From contig JALFYY010000017.1 of NCBI GenBank assembly GCA_022783865.1, positions 1-52,831 on the forward strand: a DNA stretch of 52,831 nucleotides, given 5' to 3'. The DNA comes from Bacteroidales bacterium (GTDB lineage: Bacteria > Bacteroidota > Bacteroidia > Bacteroidales > Paludibacteraceae). The position numbers and the translations under genes were made by a program. Within the stretch, counting starts at the first letter, position 1. Each line of letters opens with the position of its first letter. Positions 16,387 through 25,135 of this stretch are shown here, one piece after another. Under the pieces are notes generated by a model. It worked only from the letters and a program-made list of their open reading frames with translations, searched no databases and was not told the origin of the DNA.

Positions 16387-16519
16387 GGGAGAATAATAAG
16401 TAGAACGTTATGGAATACAGGGCATCATCTTCCGCTGTCGGACCGCTAACGTGAATTCAATAAATTATTTATACCTGACTCACGTTAAATATGCCGGCAC
16501 AAGGAAGTTTGGCGTGATT

Positions 16520-16543
16520 TTTGTATTTGTTTATAAATACAAA
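16520..16543. promoter_or_regulatory. Inverted repeat before the RND operon, possible operator
   Basis: TTTGTATTT (16520-16528) and AAATACAAA (16535-16543) form perfect 9-bp arms around GTTTAT, ending 12 bp before the MFP start codon. A repressor site is one reading; no regulator gene is adjacent. No standard TTG/TAnnTTTG pair was found here. Confidence 0.45.
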
Positions 16544-16555
16544 CTAAGGTACTCT

Positions 16556-17611
16556 ATGAAACATATATCGGGACACACATCGAAATATACAAAATATACA
16601 TTCTTCTATATCTTACTCTTTGCCGGCTTGACAGGGATAACAGCTTGCAGCGGAAAGAAAAAGCCTGCCGCAACTGACGCAGCATTGCCGGTGGAAATAT
16701 ATGTAGTAGAACCGACGACAAGTCAGGCACAAAACAACTATGTGGGCGAAGTAGAGGCACTGAGCACTACTCCGCTGAGTTTCCCGTTGGGCGGACAACT
16801 GACCCGTATCTACTGCAAAAGCCATCAGTATGTGCACCAAGGGGACACTATTGCCAAAGTGGATAATACGCAAGCCATCAGCGCATTGCAATCAGCAGAG
16901 GCACTTCTCCGTCAAGCACAAGACGGATACAACCGCCTCAAGCAAGTGTACGACAAAGGCGGTGTGGCGGAAGTACAATGGATAGAGATACAGACCCAGT
17001 TACAGAAAGCACAAAGTATGGCAGATATCGCCCGAAAAGAGGTAGCCAACTGCTCGCTGCTTGCTCCTACAGACGGCGTATTGGGAGAATGCAACGTACA
17101 AACAGGACAACAATTAGCACCGGGACAAAGAGTGGTGAACCTGATGGATATCAACCAAGTCAATATCTGTTTTGCAGTACCGGAGAACGAGATTGCTTCT
17201 ATCCGCACAGGGCAAACCGGACAGATAGAGATACCGGCTGTCAGCCATACACCGCTCACCGGCAAGATTACCGAAAAAGGCATCAACGGCAACCGTCTGT
17301 CGCACAGTTACGAAGTGAAGATGACGCTGAACAACAAGGATAATCTCCTTATGCCCGGCATGGTATGCAAAGTATCGATTCCCAAAGAAACGATGAGCGG
17401 CTATGTAATTCCCGCCCATTGCGTTCAGACGAGAAAAGAAGGACTCAGCGTATGGGTGGTCCGCAACGGCAAAGCCGAAAGACAGGCTATCCGCTCGCAA
17501 GCCTTCGTGCAAGACGGCGTATTGGCAAGCGAAGGCTTGACGGCAGGCGACAGCATTATTACAAGCGGTTACCAGAAACTATATACGGGCTGTAAGATAG
17601 TTAATAATTAA
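16556..17611 (+). CDS. RND efflux periplasmic adaptor (membrane fusion lipoprotein)
   Basis: A 351-residue HlyD/AcrA-type adaptor that bridges an inner-membrane RND pump and a TolC channel. I choose ATG 16556 (MKHISGHTSK) because a lipoprotein signal follows directly, with lipobox GITAC near residue 30. The barrel-sandwich hybrid domain has the typical halves SFPLGGQLTRIYCKSHQYVH and LLAPTDGVLGECNVQTGQQL, with a helical hairpin between them (LQSAEALLRQAQDGYNRLKQ). Beta-barrel and membrane-proximal domains follow. It begins a plus-strand operon and is followed after 57 bp by the permease. Confidence 0.92.
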   Translation: MKHISGHTSKYTKYTFFYILLFAGLTGITACSGKKKPAATDAALPVEIYVVEPTTSQAQNNYVGEVEALSTTPLSFPLGGQLTRIYCKSHQYVHQGDTIAKVDNTQAISALQSAEALLRQAQDGYNRLKQVYDKGGVAEVQWIEIQTQLQKAQSMADIARKEVANCSLLAPTDGVLGECNVQTGQQLAPGQRVVNLMDINQVNICFAVPENEIASIRTGQTGQIEIPAVSHTPLTGKITEKGINGNRLSHSYEVKMTLNNKDNLLMPGMVCKVSIPKETMSGYVIPAHCVQTRKEGLSVWVVRNGKAERQAIRSQAFVQDGVLASEGLTAGDSIITSGYQKLYTGCKIVNN

Positions 17612-17668
17612 TAGTTAATATTGCATTATCGGGGAAGAAGACAGTTTACAAGCAATAACAAGTAGAAG

Positions 17669-20600
17669 ATGAAGAAAAGGAATTCGATAGAGGCGGCTAT
17701 GCGCAACCACGGGATAGTGTTTTTCGTGGTGGGTGCTTTGCTATTGTTCGGCATTTGGAGCCTGCCCCATCTGAACAAAGACGAGTTCCCGCAATTCACC
17801 ATCCGGCAAGGCGTTGTGGCAGCCATCTATCCAGGAGCAACTGCACAAGAAATAGAAGAACAAGTGACCAAGCCGTTGGAACGCTTTCTGTTTACCTATC
17901 CGGAAATCAACAAAGCTACCACGTATTCCGTGACGGAAGACGGGATAGTATATGTGTTTGCCGAGCTCAGATTAGAGGTGGAGCGCAAAGACGAGGTATG
18001 GAGCAAGATACGGGCTGGATTGGACTTGTTCAAAAAGACCTCTTTGCCACAAGGCGTATTGCAAATTGTGGTGATTGACGATTTCGGCAACACATCCTCC
18101 ATGCTGCTGGCAGTAGAAAGCCCGGAGCGCACTCCCCGTGAGTTGGAAGAATACTCGCTCATGCTTTGTGACAGGCTACGCACTATCCCCGAAATGGGCA
18201 ACCTGCGCATATTAGGGCAACAAAAAGAAGAAATCCATATCGAAACAGATGCCGAAAAGCTTTCCACCTACGGCATCAACCAAACGACCTTGCTCGCCCA
18301 ATTGGCGACACAAGGTTTCCGCACTGTCAACGGCAGTATAGAAAACGGCAAGGAACGCACCATGCTCCAAGTGGATATTCCTTATCGTTCAGAATATGAG
18401 TTAGGGCAACAGATTGTGTATTACAACCCTCAGGACGGACATGCCGTCCGATTGAGCGATGTTGCCCGTATCAACCGCCGATACGAAAAGGCGGACAACT
18501 ATGTGGAATACTACGAGAAGGGGCTACGCGCCTCGTCGCTCATCATTTCGATAGAGATGTATCCGGGCAACAACATTGTTGCTTTCGGCGACAAAGTGGA
18601 GAAGATATTGGAAGAAGCACGGCAGGATTTCCCTCCAGATTTGGCATTGCACCGCATTACCGACCAGCCGAAAGTGGTCAGCAGTTCGGTCAATTCGTTT
18701 TTGAGAGACCTACTGCTCAGTATCGTAGTAGTGATTGCCGTGATGATGATGTTGTTCCCGTTCCACACGGCGTTGGTAGCATCCACCGGTATTCCGGTAT
18801 GTACCGCCATTGCATTGGGTTTCATGTACTTGTTCGGCATAGAACTGAACACAGTAACGCTGGCGGCACTGATAGTAGTGCTGGGTATGATTGTGGATGA
18901 TTCGGTGATAGTGATTGACGGTTATGTGGACAGGTTGGAAAAAGGCTATAGCCGATGGAACGCCGCAAGTGTCAGTACGCAACAACTCTTTATCCCGATG
19001 ACGCTTGCCACTTGTGCCATATCAGGCATGATGTTCCCCACTACGAAAATCATTACCGGTCCGTTGGGAGAGTTTGTGCAAAGTTTCCCGTGGTCGATTG
19101 CCTTTGCACTGACTGCCAGTATCTTCTATGCCGTATGGGTGATACCCTATCTGAGTGTACAGTTTATCGGCAAACGGAAAAACGAGCGTCTCAATTGGTT
19201 TGAAAAAGGGCAAAACCGCTTCTTCGATAGCCTGCAAAGAGGCTACAAGTATCTATTAGACAGGTGCTTCCGCCGTCCGTGGTTAGTGATACTGACAGCA
19301 TTGTGTTTAGTAGGACTGGGCATAGGTATCTTCTTCCGTCTGAACGTACAGATGATGCAGAAAGCAGAACGGGAGTGCTTTGCGGTAGAGATACACATGG
19401 CAGAAGGATCGAGTTTGGAAGAAACCGCCCAAGTGGCTGACAGTATGGCAAGGATACTGGTGCAAGACCCGCTCGTACGGAACATCACCTCTTTCGTCGG
19501 GCAAGCCTCACCCCGCTTCCACGCCACATATACTCCGCAAATGAGCAAACCGAGTTATGCGCAATTCATCGTGAACACCACCTCATCGGCTGCCACCCTA
19601 CGAGTACTGAACCAATACACCCCACTCTACGAAAACGCATTCCCGAACGCCTATATAAGGTTCAAGCAATTAGACTATCAGGCAGTGCGCAATCCGATAG
19701 AAGTACGCCTGCAAGGCGCAGATACAGACACTATGGAGCCATGGGCGGACTCGATAAAGCGACTGATGGCAGAAGTGCCGGAACTGACTTGGATACACTC
19801 GGATTACGATGAGACGGTGCAGTCGATGCAGATTGCGCTCCGTGCAGAAGAGGCAAGCCGGTTGGGCATATCGCAAAGCATGCTGTCGGTGTATCTGTCG
19901 TCGGCATTAGGCGGACAAGGACTGACCAGTATATGGGAAGGCGATTACCGTATTCCGGTGAGACTATATATAGAAGGAACAGATACCATCAACTACGACG
20001 AAATCCGGAATATGCTTATACCAACGGCTATGCCCGGTGTTTGGGTGCCTTTGCGACAAGTAGCGGAACTGACTCCCGAATGGCATCATTCGTCTATCAC
20101 AAGGCGCAACAGTATCCCTACGATTACCATCGGAGCCGACATGCGCGGCAAGGCTTCTTCAACGAAAGGGCAAAGGGATGTCGCCAAACTCATTGACGCA
20201 CAGCTATTGCCCCATCTGCCAAGCGATATCGAAATCACCTACGGCGGACTGAGTGCCGTAAACAAAGAGGTTATACCGGAATTGGTATGGTCTATCTTAG
20301 CGGCATTGCTCGTAATGTTCGCCCTAATGATTTACCATTTCGGCAAGATATCCATCTCAGTGCTATCTATCTGCATGAGTCTGCTGTGTATCTTCGGAAC
20401 ATGCTTCGGGCTCTATCTGTTCAGGCTTGACTTCAGCATTACAGCCGTATTAGGCATGGTAAGTCTGATTGGTATCATTGTGCGCAACGCCATTATCATG
20501 TACGAATACGCAGAGATGTTGCGCAGAGAAAAGGGCATGGATGCCAAGCAAGCCGCCTTTGAAGCCGGCTTGAGACGAATGCGTCCTATCTTCCTCACCT

Positions 20601-20758
20601 CGACAACGACAGCGTTGGGCGTCATTCCGATGATAGTAGCACATACGAGTCTGTGGATGCCGATGGGCGTAGTGATTTGTTTCGGTACGGTGATGACTTT
20701 GCCTTTGGTGGTGACCGTTTTGCCGGTAGTATATTGGAAAGTTTATGCGAGAAAATGA
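17669..20758 (+). CDS. RND-family efflux permease (AcrB/MMPL superfamily)
   Basis: A 1029-residue inner-membrane pump with the duplicated RND plan: TM1 (HGIVFFVVGALLLFGIW), large periplasmic loop, TM2-6, then a second loop and TM8-12. The proton-relay acidic pair of TM4 is present (LGMIVDDSVIVIDGYV). The TM10 motif reads SLIGIIVRNAIIMYEYAEML, so the position that is Lys in AcrB (AKNAI) is Arg here. Length and the absence of metal-site signatures suggest the organic-substrate branch; the substrate is not predictable. The stop overlaps the TolC-like start (ATGA), so the two are translationally coupled. Confidence 0.93.
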   Translation: MKKRNSIEAAMRNHGIVFFVVGALLLFGIWSLPHLNKDEFPQFTIRQGVVAAIYPGATAQEIEEQVTKPLERFLFTYPEINKATTYSVTEDGIVYVFAELRLEVERKDEVWSKIRAGLDLFKKTSLPQGVLQIVVIDDFGNTSSMLLAVESPERTPRELEEYSLMLCDRLRTIPEMGNLRILGQQKEEIHIETDAEKLSTYGINQTTLLAQLATQGFRTVNGSIENGKERTMLQVDIPYRSEYELGQQIVYYNPQDGHAVRLSDVARINRRYEKADNYVEYYEKGLRASSLIISIEMYPGNNIVAFGDKVEKILEEARQDFPPDLALHRITDQPKVVSSSVNSFLRDLLLSIVVVIAVMMMLFPFHTALVASTGIPVCTAIALGFMYLFGIELNTVTLAALIVVLGMIVDDSVIVIDGYVDRLEKGYSRWNAASVSTQQLFIPMTLATCAISGMMFPTTKIITGPLGEFVQSFPWSIAFALTASIFYAVWVIPYLSVQFIGKRKNERLNWFEKGQNRFFDSLQRGYKYLLDRCFRRPWLVILTALCLVGLGIGIFFRLNVQMMQKAERECFAVEIHMAEGSSLEETAQVADSMARILVQDPLVRNITSFVGQASPRFHATYTPQMSKPSYAQFIVNTTSSAATLRVLNQYTPLYENAFPNAYIRFKQLDYQAVRNPIEVRLQGADTDTMEPWADSIKRLMAEVPELTWIHSDYDETVQSMQIALRAEEASRLGISQSMLSVYLSSALGGQGLTSIWEGDYRIPVRLYIEGTDTINYDEIRNMLIPTAMPGVWVPLRQVAELTPEWHHSSITRRNSIPTITIGADMRGKASSTKGQRDVAKLIDAQLLPHLPSDIEITYGGLSAVNKEVIPELVWSILAALLVMFALMIYHFGKISISVLSICMSLLCIFGTCFGLYLFRLDFSITAVLGMVSLIGIIVRNAIIMYEYAEMLRREKGMDAKQAAFEAGLRRMRPIFLTSTTTALGVIPMIVAHTSLWMPMGVVICFGTVMTLPLVVTVLPVVYWKVYARK

Positions 20759-22104
20759 AAGGGAAGAAGATATACATATTGTCCTTATTGATAACCGTCG
20801 GTTCGGCTATTGCGGCAAAAGCCGAGCCATTAAGTCTGGATTCGTGTCTGCAACTTGCCCGTGAGAACAACGTAGAACTGAAGAATGCGCAATTAGAGAT
20901 AAAGAAAGCGGAGGAAACAAAGAAACAGGCACTGACCAAATACTTTCCTAACGTGTCGGGCATCGCATTGGGTTACCACTCGCTCCATCCTATGGTGGAG
21001 ATAGGTATGGAGGACATCGTGCACAATAATGCAGTATTAGACTTACTCAATCTTTTGTATGAGCAATATGGTGCTCTCTTGGGGCTTAACAATACGATAT
21101 CGCTTTTCCAACACGGCGTGACGGCCGGCGTAACGGCAGTGCAACCCGTATTTGCCGGCGGCAGAATAGTCAACGGCAACCGATTGGCGAAAATCGGTAT
21201 AGAAGCGGCTACCCTGCAGAACGAAATAAAGGAAAGAGAACTGCTCCAAACGGTGGAAGAGAGCTATTGGTTGGTAGTGGGGCTGCAAGAAAAAAGAGCC
21301 ACACTGGAAGCAGTGCAGACGCTCTTGGATACGATAGAGCAGAATGTAGAGACCGCTATCAGTGCCGGTTTGGCTATCCCCAACGACAGACTGCGCGTGC
21401 TTATCAAGCAGAACGAGGTACGCAGCAAAGCCCTTCAGTTGGAGAACGGACTCAGTTTGGCACGGCAAGCACTATGTATGGCAATAGGCTTGCCCTACTC
21501 CGACAGCCTTATGATAATGGACTCGATAACTGTTACGGATTTGCAACTGATGAGCAAAGACGAACGGAAATATGCCGTACTCGACCGTCCGGAAAGCCGT
21601 TTGCTGGATTTGCAGATACGTGCGGAGCAGCTGCAAAAGAAAATGGATATCGGTACGGCACTTCCACAAGCCGCTTTCGGTTTGGCGTATTCATACAATG
21701 ATATGCTGTTCGACAAGCCTGCGCACAACGGTACGGCATTCTTCACGGTCAGTGTACCACTGACCGACTGGTGGGAGACGGCTCATAAGATACGGCAACG
21801 CAACTACTCGATTGAGCAAGCACGTAATACACAGCAAGATATGGAAGCGAAGATGGTACTGCAAACCGAACAGGCTTACCATGCGACGGAAGAGGCTCTG
21901 CGCCATCTGGATATTATCCGCACAACACTTGCACATTCAGAGGAAAATCTGCGCCTATCGCAACTCAATTATCAAGCAGGATTAGCACCATTGTCAGACC
22001 TATTGGAGGCACAATCGCTCTTACTGCAAGCCCGAAACGATTATACCGATGCGACGATCAGTTACCGTGTGAATCTCAGGCGGTACGAACAACTGACGCA
22101 ATAA
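20755..22104 (+). CDS. TolC-family outer-membrane efflux protein
   Basis: A 449-residue outer-membrane channel protein. ATG 20755 overlaps the permease stop and is followed by a signal peptide (MKGKKIYILSLLITVGSAIA); the longer frame reads back into the permease gene and is discarded. Two OEP repeats carry the LxxAxxxN signatures (LDSCLQLARENNVELKNAQL and, in the second half, LRLSQLNYQAGLAPLSDLLE AQ). It would dock on the adaptor encoded first in this operon to form a tripartite exporter. Confidence 0.92.
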   Translation: MKGKKIYILSLLITVGSAIAAKAEPLSLDSCLQLARENNVELKNAQLEIKKAEETKKQALTKYFPNVSGIALGYHSLHPMVEIGMEDIVHNNAVLDLLNLLYEQYGALLGLNNTISLFQHGVTAGVTAVQPVFAGGRIVNGNRLAKIGIEAATLQNEIKERELLQTVEESYWLVVGLQEKRATLEAVQTLLDTIEQNVETAISAGLAIPNDRLRVLIKQNEVRSKALQLENGLSLARQALCMAIGLPYSDSLMIMDSITVTDLQLMSKDERKYAVLDRPESRLLDLQIRAEQLQKKMDIGTALPQAAFGLAYSYNDMLFDKPAHNGTAFFTVSVPLTDWWETAHKIRQRNYSIEQARNTQQDMEAKMVLQTEQAYHATEEALRHLDIIRTTLAHSEENLRLSQLNYQAGLAPLSDLLEAQSLLLQARNDYTDATISYRVNLRRYEQLTQ

Positions 22105-22144
22105 GGCAGTATCGGCAGGGCAAAGTCAGGCGAACATTATATGC

Positions 22145-22188
22145 AAAGCCCATACAAGTCCCATATAAAGCCCATAAAAGTCCCATAA
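22145..22188 (+). repeat. 11-bp tandem repeat (AAGTCCCATAA)x4
   Basis: Units AAAGCCCATAC, AAGTCCCATAT, AAAGCCCATAA and AAGTCCCATAA in perfect 11-bp register, starting 41 bp after the TolC-like stop. Units 1/3 and 2/4 resemble each other most, as if a 22-bp pair had been duplicated. Confidence 0.85.
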
Positions 22189-22244
22189 TGCTACGGGGTG
22201 TGATAGCACTCTGTATGCTTACGAGTAGCGTAAGGGTAGCTGAA

Positions 22245-22288
22245 CAACCAAATAATAACCAAATAATAACCAAATAATAACCAAATAA
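22245..22288 (-). repeat. 11-bp tandem repeat (TTATTTGGTTA)x4
   Basis: Four units, nearly identical, flanked on the minus strand by GCTACCG before and TTCAGC after. The block at 48051-48094 has the same unit, copy number and flanks. Confidence 0.9.
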
Positions 22289-22320
22289 CGGTAGCACAGA
22301 GACAGGCAGCTATATCGAAC

Positions 22321-22350
22321 AAAAAAAGAGGGAGCACGATACGTCTCTAC
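22321..22350 (-). terminator. Weak terminator after mutS2
   Basis: On the minus strand, AGAG-ACG...CGT-...CTCT followed by a T7 run. The stem is interrupted, but the sequence resembles the clean terminator at 26160-26193 (both contain a GCACGnTACGT loop region). Confidence 0.45.
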
Positions 22351-22366
22351 TGATAATAACAAACGG

Positions 22367-24826
22367 TTATAATTCGACTACCGTGATACCGGCACCGCCG
22401 TTATCAGGATGTGCATCGTGGAAAGACTGCACCTTCGCTACATTCTGCAAATAGCCCCTTACCACCTGACGGAGCGCACCCGTACCCGTGCCGTGCAAGA
22501 TACGTACCTCCTCCGCTCCAACCATAACGGCATCATCGATATAGTTCATCACTTCGGTCAAAGCCTCGTCTGCCCGTTTGCCCCGGAGATCAAGCTCCTT
22601 AGCGAAATTGAGTTTGCGCCGGCGCATCTCGTTGCTGACACTGAGCGGTTGGGTATTGACAGCAATACCTTTCTTCGCCTGACGGGCAGAGACGTACTCC
22701 AATTCTTTCGGGCTGACCTGCGACTGAAGATTGCCAAACGCCACCAAAGCTTTTTTATCGGTGAGTTCCAGCACTTCGCCTATCATATTCTTTCCCCGTA
22801 TCCGGACTTTGCAACCGACCGTGACAGCAGGCTTTTCCTGCAGCGTTACAGCCGGTTTGGCGGAACGATGTTTTTTGCCTGTTTTTGCGGGCGGGGACGC
22901 CCACACCCCGACAGCAGTATCGGCAGACGGCTGATTGACTTTGCTTTTGAACTGCTCCAACTGCTGACGCGCTTGTTTGGTCCGTTCCTTGTCGGCAGCC
23001 GCCTCTTTGATAGTACGAATCGTGTTTTCGATAATGGCATTGCTCCCTTCGAGCAACTCGGCAGCCTCACGTTGCGCCGCAGCCAGCATCTCACGTTTTT
23101 TCTCTTTGAGATGTGCAATCTCGTCTTCGTAGTACGCCAAGCGCTCTTCGAGCCGCTTTTCCTTTTGGCGTATCTGTTGACGCTTGTTCTCCCAATACCG
23201 CTTGTCACGGGCGATATCCTGCAAATGCTTGTCATAATCGATATGCTCTTCGCCCACGAGAGCAACGGTTTGCGCAATAATATCCTCGGGCAAACCTATC
23301 TGACGTGCAATCTCAATGGCGAAAGAGCTACCGGGTTGCCCAATAGACAATTGGAACAAAGGACGGAGTTGCCCACGGTCGTAGAGCATGGCCCCATTGA
23401 CAACACCATCGGTATCCTCGGCAAAATGCTTGAGATTGGAATAGTGCGTGGTGATGACCCCATAGGAGCGGTTATCGTTGAGTTTCGCCAACACTGACTC
23501 GGCTATCGCGCCACCGATCTGCGGCTCTGTACCACCGCCGAACTCATCTATGAGCAACAACGACTCTTCACCGCTGTTACGCACGAAGTACTTCATATTG
23601 CGCAAATGTGACGAGTAGGTTGAAAGGTCGTCTTCGATGGATTGCTGGTCGCCGATATCGATGAAGATGTCGCGAAAGAAGCCCATGACGGAATCTTCTC
23701 TCATCGGAACAAGCAAACCGCATTGCATCATGTATTGCAGAAGCGCTACCGTCTTGAGACAAACCGATTTTCCGCCTGCATTCGGACCGGAAATAACCAA
23801 TATACGGCTATGTTCATCAAGGGCAATATCCAAAGGAACCACCTGCTTGCCCGAACGGCGGAAAGTGAGCATAAGCAAGGGATGACGGGCTTCACGCCAA
23901 CGGAGCATCGGGCGATTCTCCACAATGGGCGCAATAGCACCCAACTCACGCCCCAACAGCGCTTTGGCACGCAGGAAATCAACCTTACCCAAGAACGACT
24001 GCGACTGCAAGATATCGGGCAGATACGGTCGGCAATACGACGCAAAAGCAGTCAGTATGCGTGCTCTTTCCCGACGCTCGTCTCCTTCTAATTCACGGAT
24101 ACGGTTGTTGGCTTCCACCACTTGCTGAGGTTCGATATAGACGGTCTTGCCAGTTGCCGACTCATCGTGCACTATGCCCCCGAACTTGCGTTTGTACATA
24201 GGCGGCACCGGTATGACCAACCGCCCTTCACGCAAAGTGGGCGCCACATCTTTATCGATGAGTCCGTCGGCTTGCGCCTTGTGGAGAATGGAGTTTAACG
24301 CCCGAGACACAGAGCCTTGTGCCTTCTGCAGTTCATGCCGGATTTCTGCCAATTGAGGGGAAGCATTATCACGGAGCTGCCCGTATTTATCCAAAATACG
24401 GTCGATGGCAGTGAGAAGCGGCGAGAGGCTGCTAACGCCCGTTTCGGTATCCGTCAGCGTGGAAAGGACAGGGAAACGCTCTGCATCGAGCGAAGCAAAG
24501 AAATGAGCATACTGCACAACGGCATCCAGAGCCTTGCGCAAGCGGAAGAGTTCCTGTTCCTCAAGAAAAAGCCCGTCGATACGGATGCGTGAGAGACTTT
24601 CGCGCATGTCGTGCATTTCGCATTGTGGAAAATCGAGGGATGCGTCAGATAACACAGAGAGCATTTCGCGCGTCTGGTCAAGTAGCTTGACTACCAGATT
24701 GTAGTCGGAGACAAACGTCAGCGCATCGGCATGCTCCTTTCCGATAGGAAATGTGCAATAGTCACTTAGCAGGCTACGCACTGCCGCAAAGTCGGTTCTA
24801 TGTTCAAAATCAAGAGGATAAATCAT
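22367..24826 (-). CDS. mutS2: Endonuclease MutS2 with Smr domain
   Basis: An 819-residue protein of the MutS2 family. It lacks the mismatch-recognition domain of MutS and starts with the core/clamp helices. The ATPase has Walker A ISGPNAGGKSVCLKTVALLQ near residue 340 and the Walker B/D region LLLIDEFGGGTEPQIGGAIA. A long coiled coil follows (RDKRYWENKRQQIRQKEKRL...). The C-terminal Smr nuclease domain (ELDLRGKRADEALTEVMNYI ... ILHGTGTGALRQVVRGYL) is complete. Such proteins act on branched DNA and, in some bacteria, on collided ribosomes. It starts 15 bp after the DUF721 gene ends. Confidence 0.94.
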   Translation of the reverse strand: MIYPLDFEHRTDFAAVRSLLSDYCTFPIGKEHADALTFVSDYNLVVKLLDQTREMLSVLSDASLDFPQCEMHDMRESLSRIRIDGLFLEEQELFRLRKALDAVVQYAHFFASLDAERFPVLSTLTDTETGVSSLSPLLTAIDRILDKYGQLRDNASPQLAEIRHELQKAQGSVSRALNSILHKAQADGLIDKDVAPTLREGRLVIPVPPMYKRKFGGIVHDESATGKTVYIEPQQVVEANNRIRELEGDERRERARILTAFASYCRPYLPDILQSQSFLGKVDFLRAKALLGRELGAIAPIVENRPMLRWREARHPLLMLTFRRSGKQVVPLDIALDEHSRILVISGPNAGGKSVCLKTVALLQYMMQCGLLVPMREDSVMGFFRDIFIDIGDQQSIEDDLSTYSSHLRNMKYFVRNSGEESLLLIDEFGGGTEPQIGGAIAESVLAKLNDNRSYGVITTHYSNLKHFAEDTDGVVNGAMLYDRGQLRPLFQLSIGQPGSSFAIEIARQIGLPEDIIAQTVALVGEEHIDYDKHLQDIARDKRYWENKRQQIRQKEKRLEERLAYYEDEIAHLKEKKREMLAAAQREAAELLEGSNAIIENTIRTIKEAAADKERTKQARQQLEQFKSKVNQPSADTAVGVWASPPAKTGKKHRSAKPAVTLQEKPAVTVGCKVRIRGKNMIGEVLELTDKKALVAFGNLQSQVSPKELEYVSARQAKKGIAVNTQPLSVSNEMRRRKLNFAKELDLRGKRADEALTEVMNYIDDAVMVGAEEVRILHGTGTGALRQVVRGYLQNVAKVQSFHDAHPDNGGAGITVVEL

Positions 24827-24841
24827 TGCTTCATGTTGTAA

Positions 24842-25135
24842 TTAGCCTAACAGACGGATATCGGATATAACTTCTGCACCTACATAGTCGTTGAGTTTCT
24901 TGACCAGCTGAAACCGTGCCAAGAACAGTTCCTGCCGCAAGGCAGAGGACGTGATATGCACGTAAAGGACACCGTTTTTGATTTCTATCTTACCAGTATA
25001 ACGCGCCACCATATTGCCCAAGACATGCGGCCATGCCTCCACTAATTTGTGTTCTAGGAAAGGTTTCTCGAGCCCTGTTTCACGCAAGAATTGCGTAATG
25101 ACCGCCCCTACGGTTTCTGTATTGCTGCGTTTCAT
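24842..25135 (-). CDS. DUF721 (DciA-like) protein
   Basis: A 97-residue protein with the DUF721 pattern: N-terminal helices (VGAVITQFLRETGLEKPFLE), the W-x-x-V-L-G block (LVEAWPHVLGNMVARYTGKI) and a KH-like beta part (NGVLYVHITSSALRQELFLA). The family includes DciA, which helps load the replicative helicase in bacteria without DnaC/DnaI; short Bacteroidota members have not all been shown to do this. Its ATG overlaps the stop of the glucosaminidase gene by 4 bp. Confidence 0.85.
   Translation of the reverse strand: MKRSNTETVGAVITQFLRETGLEKPFLEHKLVEAWPHVLGNMVARYTGKIEIKNGVLYVHITSSALRQELFLARFQLVKKLNDYVGAEVISDIRLLG

Larger units (their letters stand above)
16215..16437 (-). repeat. Dispersed intergenic repeat, copy B
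   Basis: Inverted relative to copy A at 1086-1300 and alignable along nearly its whole length by eye. The 11-bp block (16282-16325) has four units on the minus strand, GGGTGATTAGT twice, GGGTTATTAGT, and AGGTGATTCAG. The 8-bp block is at 16355-16386. Confidence 0.85.
15895..16555. other. Divergent intergenic region between rpmB and the RND operon
   Basis: This gap of about 660 bp holds the rpmB leader and promoter, a perfect palindrome (16183-16207), dispersed repeat copy B (16215-16437) with its 11-bp and 8-bp tandem blocks, and an inverted repeat in front of the RND operon (16520-16543). No gene is seen. Confidence 0.7.
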
